From positions 1-39,293 of the forward strand of contig DAHXNK010000012.1 of assembly GCA_027365415.1 (NCBI GenBank): a stretch of DNA of 39,293 nt, read 5' to 3'. The position numbers and the translations under genes are program-made. Positions 1 to 10,506 of this stretch are shown here, in pieces. The stretch comes from Acidobacteriaceae bacterium (GTDB lineage: Bacteria > Acidobacteriota > Terriglobia > Terriglobales > Acidobacteriaceae). The notes under the pieces were generated by a model. The model searched no databases. It saw nothing but the letters and a program-made list of their open reading frames with translations, and was not told where the DNA came from. The stretch's first letter is position 1, and each line of letters begins with the position of its first letter.

Positions 1-1971
1 ATCGTGGATGAGTTCACGGGGCGATTGATGCCGGGGCGTCGCTGGTCGGATGGTCTGCATCAGTCGGTGGAGGCCAAGGAGGGCGTCAACATTCGCCGCG
101 AGGATCAGACGCTGGCGACGATTACCTTTCAGAATTATTTTCGCCTCTACGGAAAACTGGCGGGCATGACCGGCACGGCGGAGACGGAGGCGGCGGAGTT
201 CGACAAAATCTACAAGTTGGAGATTGTCGTCATTCCAACGAACAAGCCGATGCGCCGCGTGGAAAACTCCGATGTTGTTTTTCGCACGGTGAAGGAAAAA
301 TACTTCGCGGTGGCCGATGAGATTGCCAGCCTGCATGAGCAGCAACAGCCTGTGTTGGTGGGCACAACGTCCATTGAAAAGTCGGAATTGCTGTCGCAGA
401 TTCTGCAACGCAAGGGCGTGCGCCATGTGGTGCTGAACGCCAAGTATCACGAGCGCGAAGCGGAGATTGTGGCGCAGGCAGGACGTCTGGGCATGGTTAC
501 GATCGCGACCAATATGGCGGGTCGCGGCACGGATATTGTGCTGGGCGGCAATCCAGAGTTCATGGCCAAGCAGGAGTTGGTGAAGAAGGGAAAAGCGCGC
601 GCCGTCAGCGTGGCGGAAGGAGCCATCTCCCCGACGGCGGCTGCGGGCATGACGCGCTTCTACTATCAGGGCCAGGAATTTGAGACAACCGAAGCGGAGT
701 GGAAGAGCGCCTACGCCGTGTACGAGGCCCAGGCAATCGAGGAGCGGGAAGCGGTTGTCGCCGCCGGGGGGTTGTTCATCATTGGCACGGAGCGGCATGA
801 ATCCCGCCGCGTAGATAACCAGTTGCGTGGTCGCGCCGGACGCCAGGGCGATCCCGGAGCTTCGCGGTTTTTCCTATCGCTTGAAGATGATCTGATGCGC
901 ATCTTCGCCAGGGAGTGGGTCTCCACGCTGTTGCAGCGGATGGGCATGGAAGAGGGAATGCCCATTGAATCCAAGCTGATTACGCGCCGCATCGAGGCCG
1001 CGCAAAAGGCCGTGGAATCGCAGAATTTTGAATCGCGCAAGCATGTTCTGGAATACGACGATGTGATGAATAAGCAGCGCGAGGCCGTCTATAGCTTGCG
1101 CCGCCAATCGCTGCAAGGTCTGGACGAGAAGCAGTTGATAATGGAGGATTACGTCCCCACGCTGCTCAGTAACGCGCTGGATCAGTATGCGCCCGTCAAG
1201 GTTCATCCCGACCAGTGGGACACCAAAGCATTGAAGGAGCAGCTCGTTCTGCAATTTGGGTTTGACCTGGAGGCTGAAGGCGTTCCGGTGCATGAGCTGA
1301 ATCGGCACGAGCTGGGCGAGATGCTCTATGAGCGGCTGAAGGAGCGCTACGAGGCCAAGGAGCAGATTGTTGGCGCGCAGGCGATGCGCTATCACGAGCG
1401 GATGATTATGCTCAGCGTGCTGGATGGTCTGTGGAAGGATCACCTGCTGGCGATGGATCAGTTGAAAGAGGGTATTGGGCTGCGTGGGTATGGGCAGCAG
1501 GATCCGTTGATTTCCTATAAGCGCGAATCCTTTGAGGCATTTGAGGCCATGATGACGCGCTTTCAGGAAGACGCAGTTCGCCTTCTGTATCGGATGCAGA
1601 TCATGGGGGCGGATGGTCGGGAGATTACAGTTCCGTCGCGCCCGCAGCCGCAGCGGATGGTGTTGCAGGGCGGCTCTGCGACCGCCGCAGAACCATCAGT
1701 CGATGGGGGCGCGTCAGCCGCTTCGGTGGAGTTCCAACCGAGAATGCCGATGTCGGCGCATAGTCCATCTACGACCATTGATGATATCGAGCAGGAGTTT
1801 CAGCGCAAGAAAAAGCGGGAACTGCAACAGGCGCGCATGGCCGGAGGCAGCGAATCCGCAGAGCAGCCAGTGCAGCGGCGTACGGGAGAGAAAGTGGGAC
1901 GTAACGATCCCTGTCCCTGTGGCTCCGGGAAAAAATACAAAAAATGTCATGGGGCGGAGGCGCAGCAGTAA
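1..1971 (+). CDS. secA: Preprotein translocase ATPase SecA, 5'-truncated by the window
   Basis: This is the C-terminal 656 residues of SecA, the cytoplasmic ATPase that drives unfolded preproteins through SecYEG. The reading frame is open from base 1, so the true start lies upstream. Visible elements in order are the end of NBD1 (VDEFTGR near the start), the NBD2 helicase-like motifs [13 protein letters not shown] and [13 protein letters not shown], the long helical scaffold and wing domains, and a low-complexity linker. The C-terminal zinc finger [13 protein letters not shown] (Cys-x-Cys-x8-Cys-His) contacts SecB and the ribosome in known SecAs. The gene ends with TAA at 1969-1971 and faces the glucan synthase gene across 45 bp. 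That gap holds no clear hairpin. The identification is secure; only the N-terminus (Walker A region) cannot be assessed. Confidence 0.97.
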   Translation: MVDEFTGRLMPGRRWSDGLHQSVEAKEGVNIRREDQTLATITFQNYFRLYGKLAGMTGTAETEAAEFDKIYKLEIVVIPTNKPMRRVENSDVVFRTVKEKYFAVADEIASLHEQQQPVLVGTTSIEKSELLSQILQRKGVRHVVLNAKYHEREAEIVAQAGRLGMVTIATNMAGRGTDIVLGGNPEFMAKQELVKKGKARAVSVAEGAISPTAAAGMTRFYYQGQEFETTEAEWKSAYAVYEAQAIEEREAVVAAGGLFIIGTERHESRRVDNQLRGRAGRQGDPGASRFFLSLEDDLMRIFAREWVSTLLQRMGMEEGMPIESKLITRRIEAAQKAVESQNFESRKHVLEYDDVMNKQREAVYSLRRQSLQGLDEKQLIMEDYVPTLLSNALDQYAPVKVHPDQWDTKALKEQLVLQFGFDLEAEGVPVHELNRHELGEMLYERLKERYEAKEQIVGAQAMRYHERMIMLSVLDGLWKDHLLAMDQLKEGIGLRGYGQQDPLISYKRESFEAFEAMMTRFQEDAVRLLYRMQIMGADGREITVPSRPQPQRMVLQGGSATAAEPSVDGGASAASVEFQPRMPMSAHSPSTTIDDIEQEFQRKKKRELQQARMAGGSESAEQPVQRRTGEKVGRNDPCPCGSGKKYKKCHGAEAQQ

Positions 1972-2016
1972 AACGGCTTGACCCGCAAACGGCTGGATCC
2001 GCAGGAAGCGCGTTGT

Positions 2017-5000
2017 TTATCCTGAGCGGGCAACCGTTTCTGGATGCGGAAGAAAGACTAGGGTGTTGTCATGCAGCGCAGCATCATTGCGTACAGTCTG
2101 TAGTGGCTTCTCGTCCAATAGAAGCTCCGTCGCTCGCACACGCGGGTCGGCATGGAACCAGCGCTGGAAGGGGCGATCCGCCAGCAGATTGGCTAGCGCC
2201 AGCAGCGACATTCCTTGATGATGTGCCATCCAGGAGCGGACCAGTGTATAGCGCAATCCGGCGGCGTGTTCTGCAATGACGGAGTAATCCGCAGATTCGT
2301 AGAATCCAAATTCTCCCATCCATCCCAATTGATACATGCGGCGTAGATTTGCCAGAGCGTTGGCGGTATCAAACTCCAGCGCCAGAACGCTGGCATACGG
2401 CGCAATGACCAGAGAACCCGCCGGTGGAGGTTGCAGCGCCAGCGTAGGCACGCCGAATGCGTGGTACTGATAATTTCCGTCGGCATCCAATTGGCTGTAT
2501 CCCGCTTCGGAGATTCCCCAGGGCATTTGTCGGTCGGCGAGATAGGCGCGCTGCGCATGGACGGACATGGGCAGGGATCGTCCTAGTAAAGTTTCCGGCA
2601 ATGTGCGCATCCAAAGCGTGGGCATCAGGTATTCAAACATGGTGCCCGTCCAAGAGAGCAGCACGGGATGTCCCTGAACCAGCGTATGTTCTCGTCCTAG
2701 GCGGAACCAACATTCTTGCGGGATATCGCCTTTGGCGACGGCAAGGAAAGCAGCCATGCGAGATTCGGAAGCCAGAAGATCGTAGCAGGCATGGAAGCGC
2801 TGCGCCTGGGTTGCGGCGTACCCGATGGAGAGCAGAGTGCGTCCGGGATCGAGCAGCGGAAAGAAATCCATTTGCATCCCCAGAGCGTCGGCTCGAATGG
2901 CAATCTCGCGTAGTTGCTGCGACAGCAGCCGCAAGCGCTGTTGCGCTGGCTCTAACATCGACTGGAGTTCGCTCGCCAATTGCCGCACAGGGTCGGGAAC
3001 TGTGGCGGGAAGGGTCTGCAAGGCGAGGCTCAGGTCGCCGATGAAGGTTACGGTGCTCTCTGGAGTAAAACTTTCCACGGGCCGACGCAGCAACAGCTCA
3101 GTATGCTGCGCCAGAGCTGCATACTGTGGCAGCAACCACGGCAGATAGTCTGCAACAAAACGCTGGAGTGTCAACACGCGAACGGAGAATTCCTCCGTAG
3201 ACGCTGGGAATTCTGCAGGCGCGGCTGCCTCTGGAGCTGGGATGGCAAGCAGAGTGGAGAGCCAATGTTCACTGTTGGTTTCGCGTGCGGCCATCACGCT
3301 GCTGGCGTATGCTGTCGGGTTTTCCAGATCATAAAAAATGTCTTGGAGTCCATCCCACAGCGCATGGGGGAGGATGGGAGAGTGCAGCCATTCCAGCGCC
3401 CCCATGCGCAGGCTCCACAGGGAAGCAAGAAAATTTCCGCTATCCACGGTTGATGCAACGAGAGGTTCCAATGGATCAAGGGTCTCCGTGTTGTACCAGT
3501 TCCACAGGTGCCCATTCCACTTAGGAAGCTGCTCGATCAGAGCAAGATTGTGCAGCGTCTGTTCCAGAAATTCCGGCAGCGTTAGATAGCCAAAGGAAAG
3601 CGCTGCCTGCCGCGCATTTAACAGCAGTCCGATATTGGTGGGCGAGATGCGCGCTGCTTCGCGATGATCCTGCTCCTGCACGTTGTCAGGGAGAAGGCTG
3701 TGGTGGCGCGGCGAGGCATAGCGAGCAAAGTAACGCCAAGTGCGCAGCGCGATATTGCGGAGAAAACGAATATCCTCCACGGACAGGCGGACTTGCTGGC
3801 TGTGAAAGGGGCGGTTCAGCCACCAGGTAATCGGCTGCACCGCAGCCCACAGCAGCAGGATGGACAACATCCATGCCAGGTTGCGCGGGTGCAGAGCGAA
3901 GGCAATTAGGGCTATTCCTCCACATACAAATGGAACTAGGCGCAACGTTTGTTCAAAGGGAGTTTTTCGGGTTCCGCCCAACTCAGCCTCTGCTGCTGTT
4001 TCCCATTCCAGCAGTCGATCTCCGGTAACAAAGCTGCGAACCAGAGAGCGAAAGATCGCATCCACCATGAGCAGCGTTTGATGGGCAAGAAAAATGAAGT
4101 TCAAAATCGTGACGAAAAATTGATTTAGGGAATCGTGCAGCGCGGCGCGGATGGAGCCAGCCTGTTCTTCCGTGGCGGCGCGCGCGACGGAAAATGCAAT
4201 CTGCACCAGCGCCGGAACAAAGATCACCAACAGTGTGGCAAACGTCCAGTAGCGGGCGCCACCCGGCAGCCAGAACCAACCGGCAAGCAGCAGCAGAAAA
4301 GTTCCGGGTTCGACCAAACTGCGCCGCAGGTTGTCCAGGATCTTCCATCGCGAGATGGTCGAGATGGGGTTGGGAACTTTGCGCCCCGATTCATCGGGAA
4401 CGCGTGCGCGCAGCCAGCGGGAGATTTGCCAGTCTCCACGAACCCAGCGGTGCTTGCGCTTGCTCTGCGCGCTGTAGTGGGAGGGATAATCGTCGATGAC
4501 TTCAACATCACTCAGCAAGCCAACCCGCGCATAGGCACCTTCGATTAGGTCGTGGCTCAAAAGAGCATTCTGCGGAAAACGATGGTCGAGCACCTGATGC
4601 AGAACGGAGACTTCGTAGATTCCCTTGCCGGTAAAAATTCCCTCGCCATACAAATCCTGATACACGTCGGAGATGGCGCAGGAATAGATGTCAAATCCTG
4701 TTTGCCCGGAGTAAACGGCGGCCAGACGGGAGCGCGCAGCCGAGTGAACCGTGATGCCGACACGCGGCTGCATCAGGCCATATCCTTCGACAACAATTTT
4801 GCTGGTGGGATCAACAATGGCGCGATGCAGCGGATGCGCCATTGCGCCCACCATGCGGCGCGCAGAATCTCGCGGCAGCTTCGTGTCGGAATCCAGAGTC
4901 AACACATAGCGCACATTGTCCAAAACGGAGGTATCGCCCGCCTTGAATGGAAAATGATCTACGCCTCCCATCAGCAAGCCATTCAGGTTTAATAGCTTGC

Positions 5001-6471
5001 CGCGTTTACGTTCCCATCCCATCCATACGCCCTGCCGGGGATTAAAAATGCGATGACGATGGAGCATGACAAATCGACTCGCTGAAGGCCCAGCGTAGCG
5101 GATGTTGAGTTGGTCGATGAGATGTTTTGCCAGCAAGACGAGCGGATGTAGGTCGGGGTCTTGCGGTTTTTCTGCGGAATCGGGCAGGTCGCTCAGCAGC
5201 GCGTAGTGGATGTTGGGGTCTTGATTGGCGAGGCTGCGTATCTCTAGGTCTCCCACCAATTCCCGCACCTGCTGTTCGTTCAGCAGCAAGGCAGGGACGG
5301 CAACCAATGTTTTGCACTCCGCAGGAATGCCTCTGGAAAAATCTATCTTTGGCAGAGCATACGGCTTCAGGAGGGCGGTAACGGTATGGTTGAGCAACTC
5401 CACCGCGCCTTGCGAAGCTGGCAACATGAGTAACAGAAAACCAAGAGCCAGACTACCCAGAGGACTGTACAGAGGCATCAGCGGCAGGATGATGGCCGCG
5501 ATAATCAGCAATGTAACAACCTGAATGCCAACTACATAAAAATCGTCAGGATAAAGGCGAAGCAGTCTGCGCAGGTGGTTGAGCATCCCCGGACGATATC
5601 GGCAACGGGTTTCGAGTTCTGCGCGTCCGGCATCGAGAAGGTAATATCCGATGTGCGCCCGGCGCGCCGTGACGAGAGGATTTTCCGCAGGTTGGCGCAT
5701 GGATTCCTGCGCCAGCGTGTAGGCGGTCTGGGCGATTTCCACTTCGCTGATTTCGGAGCGCGCTCCCAGCTCGGCAATAATGTTGCGATAGAGTTCGCGA
5801 CTCTCACCATCCATGCGCGCATACGCTCCGGCAGGGTCTGCCCGCAGAATGGAATCGAATGCGACGAGCGGCTCCAGAATCTCCGGCCATGCGGTGTGCT
5901 GGATTTCTTGCAGGCACAATAGGCTTGTGTCCAGGGATGCGTCGCTTGCGGCGGAGTGATGGAGCGCTCCATTGGCATGCGCCAGCACCTCTTCCAAGAC
6001 CATCAGTTTGATGGCTGCGGGTAGAGATAGGAGTTCATGCAGATGGAGAGCGGCCTCTTTTTGAAAGCCATGCGCGAAAGATGTAAATCCTTCGATTGTC
6101 CAGCAGAAGTCTGTGGCGGAAAGGTAGGTCTCGGCAACGCTGACAACGCGGGGAGCCTCGTGCCCCAGAACATTTCGCGTCACGGGAAGTTTGCGGAAGA
6201 TGCGAAGCGTATCGCGAACCCCCACGGCGGCGGAGCGCAACAGTCGGGTTTGTTCCATCAAGCGCCGCACGCCGGGCGCAAGTTCTGCTTGCGGGTCGGT
6301 TACGTGTGTCTGCTCGTCGATGTATTGCGTGAGCGCGAAGGTCGATGCCACGACCTCCAGAACATGCGTGCGGAAATAGGATGGTTTGTCGGACGTTGCT
6401 AGCAATGGATGACGGCGGGCAAGGGTTTCTCCCTGCTGCTCCAGTTCCAGGTTGGAGGGGGTGTGTCTCAT
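2017..6471 (-). CDS. Cyclic beta-glucan synthase-like protein (GT84 plus glycoamylase-like domain), no C-terminal phosphorylase domain
   Basis: A 1484-residue membrane protein resembling the N-terminal half of NdvB/Cgs cyclic beta-1,2-glucan synthases. Residues 1-300 are a helical N-terminal region and about 312-360 hold two membrane segments. About 420-690 form a GT84-type glycosyltransferase domain with LTLDSD near 522, then DLIEGAYARVG and KRKHRWVRGDW near 677. More membrane segments lie near 714-750, 797-815 and 847-890. Residues 1200-1430 are a glycoamylase-like domain (DFFPLLDP, GWMGEFGFYESADY, MAHHQGMSL). Classical family members have about 2800 residues and continue into a GH94-type phosphorylase module that sets ring size; here the protein stops soon after the glycoamylase part. 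Only 45 bp separate the stop from secA, so the missing module is not simply frameshifted downstream. The ATG overlaps the stop of the upstream exporter gene as ATGA (6468-6471), which implies translational coupling. The likely role is synthesis of a periplasmic or exported beta-glucan from UDP-glucose; the linkage is inferred from the family only. Confidence 0.88.
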   Translation of the reverse strand: MRHTPSNLELEQQGETLARRHPLLATSDKPSYFRTHVLEVVASTFALTQYIDEQTHVTDPQAELAPGVRRLMEQTRLLRSAAVGVRDTLRIFRKLPVTRNVLGHEAPRVVSVAETYLSATDFCWTIEGFTSFAHGFQKEAALHLHELLSLPAAIKLMVLEEVLAHANGALHHSAASDASLDTSLLCLQEIQHTAWPEILEPLVAFDSILRADPAGAYARMDGESRELYRNIIAELGARSEISEVEIAQTAYTLAQESMRQPAENPLVTARRAHIGYYLLDAGRAELETRCRYRPGMLNHLRRLLRLYPDDFYVVGIQVVTLLIIAAIILPLMPLYSPLGSLALGFLLLMLPASQGAVELLNHTVTALLKPYALPKIDFSRGIPAECKTLVAVPALLLNEQQVRELVGDLEIRSLANQDPNIHYALLSDLPDSAEKPQDPDLHPLVLLAKHLIDQLNIRYAGPSASRFVMLHRHRIFNPRQGVWMGWERKRGKLLNLNGLLMGGVDHFPFKAGDTSVLDNVRYVLTLDSDTKLPRDSARRMVGAMAHPLHRAIVDPTSKIVVEGYGLMQPRVGITVHSAARSRLAAVYSGQTGFDIYSCAISDVYQDLYGEGIFTGKGIYEVSVLHQVLDHRFPQNALLSHDLIEGAYARVGLLSDVEVIDDYPSHYSAQSKRKHRWVRGDWQISRWLRARVPDESGRKVPNPISTISRWKILDNLRRSLVEPGTFLLLLAGWFWLPGGARYWTFATLLVIFVPALVQIAFSVARAATEEQAGSIRAALHDSLNQFFVTILNFIFLAHQTLLMVDAIFRSLVRSFVTGDRLLEWETAAEAELGGTRKTPFEQTLRLVPFVCGGIALIAFALHPRNLAWMLSILLLWAAVQPITWWLNRPFHSQQVRLSVEDIRFLRNIALRTWRYFARYASPRHHSLLPDNVQEQDHREAARISPTNIGLLLNARQAALSFGYLTLPEFLEQTLHNLALIEQLPKWNGHLWNWYNTETLDPLEPLVASTVDSGNFLASLWSLRMGALEWLHSPILPHALWDGLQDIFYDLENPTAYASSVMAARETNSEHWLSTLLAIPAPEAAAPAEFPASTEEFSVRVLTLQRFVADYLPWLLPQYAALAQHTELLLRRPVESFTPESTVTFIGDLSLALQTLPATVPDPVRQLASELQSMLEPAQQRLRLLSQQLREIAIRADALGMQMDFFPLLDPGRTLLSIGYAATQAQRFHACYDLLASESRMAAFLAVAKGDIPQECWFRLGREHTLVQGHPVLLSWTGTMFEYLMPTLWMRTLPETLLGRSLPMSVHAQRAYLADRQMPWGISEAGYSQLDADGNYQYHAFGVPTLALQPPPAGSLVIAPYASVLALEFDTANALANLRRMYQLGWMGEFGFYESADYSVIAEHAAGLRYTLVRSWMAHHQGMSLLALANLLADRPFQRWFHADPRVRATELLLDEKPLQTVRNDAALHDNTLVFLPHPETVARSG

Positions 6472-8309
6472 CGGTAGCTGGCCGCCTGCATCTCAAACAT
6501 TGCCGCGTATCGTCCAGCTTGCCGCATCAGTTCGGCGTGTGTGCCTTCTTCCACCAGAACCCCGCCGGAGAGAACGACAATGCGATCCGCCATCTTTACC
6601 GTGGAAAAGCGATGCGAGATTAGAAGTGCCATTTTTCCCAGCGTGAGTTCCGCAAAACGCTCGAAGACTTGCATTTCGCTGCGCGCATCGAGCGCGGATG
6701 TGGGTTCATCCAGAACCAGAAGCTGCGCATCGCGCAAATACGCGCGGGCCAGCGCCAGCCGTTGCCATTCGCCGCCAGAGATATCGACACCACCTTCAAA
6801 TCGCCGACCCAGTTGCTGTGCATAGCCGCGTGGCAGACGTTGAATCACTTCATCCGCTAGGCTCAGATGTGCGGCGGATTGAATGCGCTCCAAGTTGGCT
6901 TGCTCTTCAATGCGTCCGATGGCGATGTTGTCTCGCGCTGGCAGTTCGTAGCGCATAAAGTCCTGGAAGATGACGCCGATTTCGTGGCATAAATCCTCTA
7001 GGTTGTATTCGCGCAGGTCGATGCCATCCAGAAGAACCTGGCCCTCCGTTGGATCGTAGAGGCGCGTAATTAGTTTGACGATGGTGGTTTTGCCTTGGCC
7101 ATTTTCTCCGATCAAGGCCACGCGCTCGCCCGGATGCAGATGGAAGTTGAAATTTTTCAGGACACATCGATTCGTTCCCGGATATGTGAAAGAAACGTTG
7201 CGAAATTCAAAGCCATGCTGGACGGGCCGGGGTATGGGCAGCGATTGGGGCTTCGAGCGAACGCTGGGCTGCATCGCGAAGAATGCAATTAAGTCGGTGA
7301 GAAAGAGCGCCTGATCTGCGATGCCGGAAGTATTGACAAAGATTTGTTGGATGTTGACGCTGACCTGCAGGATGGCCGCCGTTAGGATATACAAGTCTCC
7401 GATGGTGAGCGTTCCGTGGATTGTGCGCCAGAGAACGTAGGCGTAGGCGCTGTAATATCCCAGCGTTCCCACCAGCGATAAAAATGTTCCGGCGATCAAA
7501 TGTCTGCGAGAGAGCGCGACGTTTTGGTCGAAGATGGTCTGGGAATATCCGCGAAATTTGCCGACAAAAAAATCTCGCAGGCCATACAATTTAAGTTCCT
7601 TGGCAGCCTCTTTGCTGCCGCCCACCTGTCGTAGATAATCCATTTGCCGACGCAGGGGAGTCTGGAGATAATTTTTTGCGTATCCCAGAAATGCGAAGTG
7701 ACTTTCTCCGACAAAGGCGGGCAGCGTTCCCGCGATCAAAAGCAGCAACAGCCACAGCGAGTGAGTGTAGTACACGATGGTTGCTGCAAGCGATATCGTG
7801 GTAAATACCTGCTGGAAGACGGTTCCGATCATTTGGATCATGACCAAGCGATCCGTTGCCTGTACGCGCGCCCGTTCCAGCCGATCATAGTACAGGGGGT
7901 CTTCAAAGGCTGTAATGTCCAGTTGCGAAGCGTGTTCCATGACGCGGATGCTGACGTGATGGCTATACAAGTCGCCCAGCAACCCGTCGCAATAGCTGAT
8001 GCCACGGCTGAGTATGCTGGAGAGCACGGCAATGGAAAACTCCAGCCCAACTATCCACCAGAAGATGTGCGGCAAAGGTGTGGGATGGGTTAGCTTCTGA
8101 ACGATGGCATCGACGATCCAGCGCGAGACTGCCAGAAGCGCCACCGGCGCGATGGCAACAACCACGCGGAGAAGAATCGACCAGACGACAACGGCAGGCC
8201 CGCACTCCCAAACGATTCGCAGAACCGGGGGCAGATTGCGTAATGCTTCCAGCCGAGAGCGCCATGCGCTCTTGAATGTGGTTGAGCCGGAGGTCTCCGT
8301 TGTGCGCAT
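6468..8309 (-). CDS. ABC exporter, fused permease and ATPase half-transporter
   Basis: A 613-residue half-transporter with an N-terminal six-helix exporter-type membrane domain (about residues 30-320) and a C-terminal nucleotide-binding domain. Walker A is GENGQGKTT near 400, with Thr where Ser is more usual. The signature is SGGEWQRLALARA near 511, Walker B LLVLDEPTSALD near 530, and the switch histidine sits in LLISHRFST near 563. The substrate cannot be read from sequence. Its stop overlaps the start of the glucan synthase gene by four bases. In Rhizobiales the NdvA/Cgt ABC exporter moves cyclic glucan made by NdvB/Cgs, so export of the neighbour's product is a reasonable inference. I prefer the ATG at 8309. 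The frame also extends to a TTG at 8351 that lacks a good ribosome-binding site. A 108-bp gap to lutC leaves room for its own promoter. Confidence 0.9.
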   Translation of the reverse strand: MRTTETSGSTTFKSAWRSRLEALRNLPPVLRIVWECGPAVVVWSILLRVVVAIAPVALLAVSRWIVDAIVQKLTHPTPLPHIFWWIVGLEFSIAVLSSILSRGISYCDGLLGDLYSHHVSIRVMEHASQLDITAFEDPLYYDRLERARVQATDRLVMIQMIGTVFQQVFTTISLAATIVYYTHSLWLLLLLIAGTLPAFVGESHFAFLGYAKNYLQTPLRRQMDYLRQVGGSKEAAKELKLYGLRDFFVGKFRGYSQTIFDQNVALSRRHLIAGTFLSLVGTLGYYSAYAYVLWRTIHGTLTIGDLYILTAAILQVSVNIQQIFVNTSGIADQALFLTDLIAFFAMQPSVRSKPQSLPIPRPVQHGFEFRNVSFTYPGTNRCVLKNFNFHLHPGERVALIGENGQGKTTIVKLITRLYDPTEGQVLLDGIDLREYNLEDLCHEIGVIFQDFMRYELPARDNIAIGRIEEQANLERIQSAAHLSLADEVIQRLPRGYAQQLGRRFEGGVDISGGEWQRLALARAYLRDAQLLVLDEPTSALDARSEMQVFERFAELTLGKMALLISHRFSTVKMADRIVVLSGGVLVEEGTHAELMRQAGRYAAMFEMQAASYR

Positions 8310-8417
8310 CCTCTCATTATGCAAAGGGACTACGGAAAATGGAACCGACAAGTTGCGTTTTGCCGATTGTGAGACCAGAAACAGCGGGCACGAAGATTTT
8401 TTTCGCTATTTCTACGT

Positions 8418-9065
8418 TCAGGAAATAAAGACAACATCCAGAACGCGGGGGCCATGCACTCCTTGGATGCGTGTCATCTCAATGTCCGCCGTTGCCGATG
8501 GGCCGGAGATCAACGTGATGGGATGCTGCTTGCGTGACTCCAAAAGATGGATCGCTTCTGGCACGGTTTCGACGACGGCGGAACCCTCGACGATGCACAG
8601 GTGATAATCCGGGATCAATGTAAGAGCGCGACGTCCCTGGCCTGGCTCATGGCAGAGCGCGAGCGTCCCCGTGCTGGCAATCGCCAACAAGCACCCCGTC
8701 AACACGCCATCGCAGGCATCTATTGCTTCGTAAGCGGCATTCTCATCCGGCACAAACGTAAATCCCACAGGAAGCCATGTAGGAGGGATATCGCGCGGCA
8801 CAAGGATGCGTTTCTTGTTGCGTTGATGCAAAATCCTTGCGATGACGGAGGCAAGCTGTGAAGATTCGGCGTGATGTACGCCTGCCCCATAATCCTGCAA
8901 TCTGTCTTCGAGCAGCGCTAGTTTTTCTGAGGATGTGAGCGTGCTGCGTTGGCGATAGTTGCGCGGAATGGCCTGCCATGTTTCCGCTGCGCCTGCGCGG
9001 GATGCGTCTATTGTGGAGCGGATACGAGACAGAATCTCTGCGCGCGCGCTTTGAATTTCACTCAT
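8418..9065 (-). CDS. lutC: Lactate utilization protein C (LUD domain)
   Basis: A 215-residue LUD-domain protein beginning MSEIQSARAEIL. It carries the family's C-terminal core, including DGVLTGCLLAIASTGTLAL and a downstream GPSATADIEMTRIQGVHGP segment, with the usual LutC length of about 200-240 residues. LutC works with LutA and LutB in the iron-sulfur-dependent oxidation of L-lactate to pyruvate in the cytoplasm. The frame is open further upstream, but the start at 9065 is chosen because translation there begins with the family N-terminus and the gene overlaps the lutB stop by eight bases (ATGAGTGA), a normal arrangement in this operon. It is the last gene of the lut run; no convincing terminator hairpin follows it. 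Confidence 0.93.
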   Translation of the reverse strand: MSEIQSARAEILSRIRSTIDASRAGAAETWQAIPRNYRQRSTLTSSEKLALLEDRLQDYGAGVHHAESSQLASVIARILHQRNKKRILVPRDIPPTWLPVGFTFVPDENAAYEAIDACDGVLTGCLLAIASTGTLALCHEPGQGRRALTLIPDYHLCIVEGSAVVETVPEAIHLLESRKQHPITLISGPSATADIEMTRIQGVHGPRVLDVVFIS

Positions 9066-10506
9066 GGGGAACCTCGGTCGGCAAGGGCGAACGTTTTTGA
9101 AACCATTCGCGAAAGCTCTGTGGGGGAAGCGGACGAAGATCGCGCGTCCGTGTCCATCCACCCAGCATTCCGGGCAGGCGTTCAATCCATCCGCTGCGAC
9201 GAATCCAAGGAATCTGAGCCACGCGCCCAAGTCGCTGAGCAAGCTGCAAGCGCATCTTGCTCAGGAATACCCATTGCATTCCTCGCATGGCAATTGCCTC
9301 CAGATCCAGGGCGCGCAGATATTTTGGTCGCGCATTCACGACCCGTCCACGCAGATGAATCAACACCTCAGGGATATTGATCTTGACCGGACAGACCTCA
9401 TAGCACGCGCCGCAAAGCGAGGACGCATATGGAAGCGATTGACCTTCTTTCATCAACGCAAGCTGCGGCGTGAGAATCGCTCCAATCGGGCCGGCATAGA
9501 CGGAACTGTAGGCGTGGCCTCCGGTTTGTCGATAGACCGGGCAGGCATTCTGGCAGGCTCCGCAGCGAATGCAGTGCAGCGTCTCTCGCGCCTCTGGATC
9601 GCGGAGAATCTCCGTTCTGCGGTTGTCGAGCAGCACCACATGAAACTCCTGCGGCCCGTCGCCGGGATGTACCCCTGTCCATAAAGAATTGTAGGGATTC
9701 ATGCGCTCTCCCGTGGCGGAGCGCGGCAGCAGTTGCAACAGAACCTCCAGATCACGAAAATTCGGAATCACTTTGTCGATGCCCGCGATGGTGATGAGCG
9801 TGCGCGGCAGCGTGAGGCACATGCGTCCGTTGCCCTCCGATTCAACAATGCAGACGCCGCCCGTTTCCGCGATTAGAAAATTGGCTCCACTGATGGCCAC
9901 TGGAGTGTGCATGAATTGCTGGCGCAGATAGAGCCGCGCAGCCTCGGTTAAATCCTCTGGGCGATCCCCCAGATGGGGTTGTCCCATCGCGTAGGCAAAA
10001 AGTTCGCGTATCTGCTGGCGATTTTTATGCAGCGCAGGCACAACAATGTGCGAGGGTTTGTCATGGCCAAGCTGAATGATGAGTTCTGCGAGATCGGTTT
10101 CGATCGGCTGAATGCCTGCCGCTTCCAGAGCGCGGTTCAACCCGATCTCCTCCGTCGTCATGCTTTTGATCTTGATGGCCCGGCCCATTGCATTCTGCGC
10201 CATTTGCACAACGATGCGATTGGCCTCGGCAGCATCGCGCGCCCAGTGGACATGGCCTCCCGCTGCGGTGCAGCGTTCCTCAAATTGCTCCAAATAGGAG
10301 TCCAAGTATTGCAGCGTGTGCTCGCGGGTTCGTTGCCCTGTCTCGCGCAGCGATTGCCAGTCCGGCATCTCGCTGACGACGCGAAATCTCTTTCCCTGAA
10401 TCACATCTGTCGCATGGCGAACATTGCTGCGCAACTGGATGTCGTGCAGTAATGGCAAGGCTGCTGTTGGAAAATCCGGGGCCGCGCATTCTTTGACAGG
10501 GGTCAT
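9058..10506 (-). CDS. lutB: Lactate utilization iron-sulfur protein B
   Basis: A 482-residue LutB/YkgF-type protein. The N-terminal two thirds is a LUD domain, with the SMTTEEIGLNRALEAAGI and GANFLIAETGGVCIVESEGN segments. Near residue 310 it has CIRCGACQNACPVYRQTGGHAY, and about 50 residues later CGACYEVCPVKINIP. These are two [4Fe-4S] ferredoxin-type cysteine clusters. A short arginine-rich C-terminal tail follows. It should pass electrons from lactate oxidation within the LutABC complex. Its ATG overlaps the lutA stop as ATGA (10503-10506), so the two are probably translationally coupled. All cluster cysteines are present, so the protein appears intact. Confidence 0.95.
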   Translation of the reverse strand: MTPVKECAAPDFPTAALPLLHDIQLRSNVRHATDVIQGKRFRVVSEMPDWQSLRETGQRTREHTLQYLDSYLEQFEERCTAAGGHVHWARDAAEANRIVVQMAQNAMGRAIKIKSMTTEEIGLNRALEAAGIQPIETDLAELIIQLGHDKPSHIVVPALHKNRQQIRELFAYAMGQPHLGDRPEDLTEAARLYLRQQFMHTPVAISGANFLIAETGGVCIVESEGNGRMCLTLPRTLITIAGIDKVIPNFRDLEVLLQLLPRSATGERMNPYNSLWTGVHPGDGPQEFHVVLLDNRRTEILRDPEARETLHCIRCGACQNACPVYRQTGGHAYSSVYAGPIGAILTPQLALMKEGQSLPYASSLCGACYEVCPVKINIPEVLIHLRGRVVNARPKYLRALDLEAIAMRGMQWVFLSKMRLQLAQRLGRVAQIPWIRRSGWIERLPGMLGGWTRTRDLRPLPPQSFREWFQKRSPLPTEVPHE

